Shown here piece by piece: positions 63,827 through 64,000 of a stretch of 64,000 bases of DNA. The position numbers and the translations under genes were made by a program. Below the pieces are notes generated by a model that had not been told where the DNA came from, did no database searches, and worked only from the letters and a program-made list of their open reading frames with translations. This DNA is from an uncultured Lachnospiraceae bacterium (lineage in GTDB: Bacteria > Bacillota > Clostridia > Lachnospirales > Lachnospiraceae). Numbering within the stretch: position 1 is the stretch's first letter; each line of letters begins with the position of its first letter. The DNA lies in contig CAMWJF010000010.1 in the NCBI GenBank assembly GCA_947174505.1, positions 26,343-90,342 of the forward strand, written 5' to 3'.

Positions 63827-63838
63827 GAAAACGTTTTC
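63827..63838. promoter_or_regulatory. LacI/CcpA-type operator-like palindrome upstream of the GH13 gene
   Basis: Perfect 12-bp palindrome GAAAACGTTTTC about 53 bp upstream of the start codon. Confidence 0.5.
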
Positions 63839-64000
63839 CTTTTTACCCATCATACTACTCCCTGAAAGAAAATGCAAGCCCTTCACCCATTCCATGTTCC
63901 CCTCTTCTGTAATCATAGTATAGTAATGAGAAAAGAAAACGAATAAACCCAGATTATTCACGGCACAGCTGTGAAAGTGGCTGAAAGCCACTTAATTACT

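Noticed and set aside
63719-63991. 90-aa minus-strand ORF at the right edge
   Set aside because: Overlaps the GH13 start and its operator in another frame; no motif support

Overview
This 64 kb window looks like an ordinary chromosomal segment of a moderately GC-rich Clostridia (Lachnospiraceae-like) genome, mostly transcribed on the minus strand. I see no tRNA, rRNA, CRISPR, transposase or prophage. The housekeeping backbone contains gpsA-plsY-der, prs, ylxM-ffh-rpsP-khpA-rimM-trmD-rplS-lepB-rbgA-lepB-rnhB-(fliK-like)-(flhB-like)-yraN, DUF177-rpmF-plsX-acpP-rnc-smc-ftsY, and pta-ackA. Accessory modules between these include: a MerR gene plus a MerR-type 19-bp-spacer promoter in front of a divergent aldo/keto reductase; a low-GC insert with a RelBE/YafQ-type pair and a coupled 21-codon leader ORF; a Bce-like RR/HK/ABC/permease module; a soluble PocR-type receptor with a very short signalling tail; a DUF1905-cysteine-peptidase-like fusion; a tandem-domain hemerythrin divergent from an MCP; an XRE + minimal HipA-like kinase pair; LytTR/DUF3021; a flavodoxin-SCP2-like-membrane fusion; MntA/HepT; a two-gene SufB/SufC-like pair; and an HPr-like protein without the catalytic His. 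The most unusual non-coding signals are two families of structured intergenic repeats. One (13018-13132 and 34896-34988) has an outer stem that begins on the last base of the upstream gene's stop codon in both copies. The other (32542-32680 and 52212-52518) shares conserved termini, and its pta-ackA copy carries an internal module amplified into three 87-bp units. All domain calls come from reading motifs by eye; no database searches were run.
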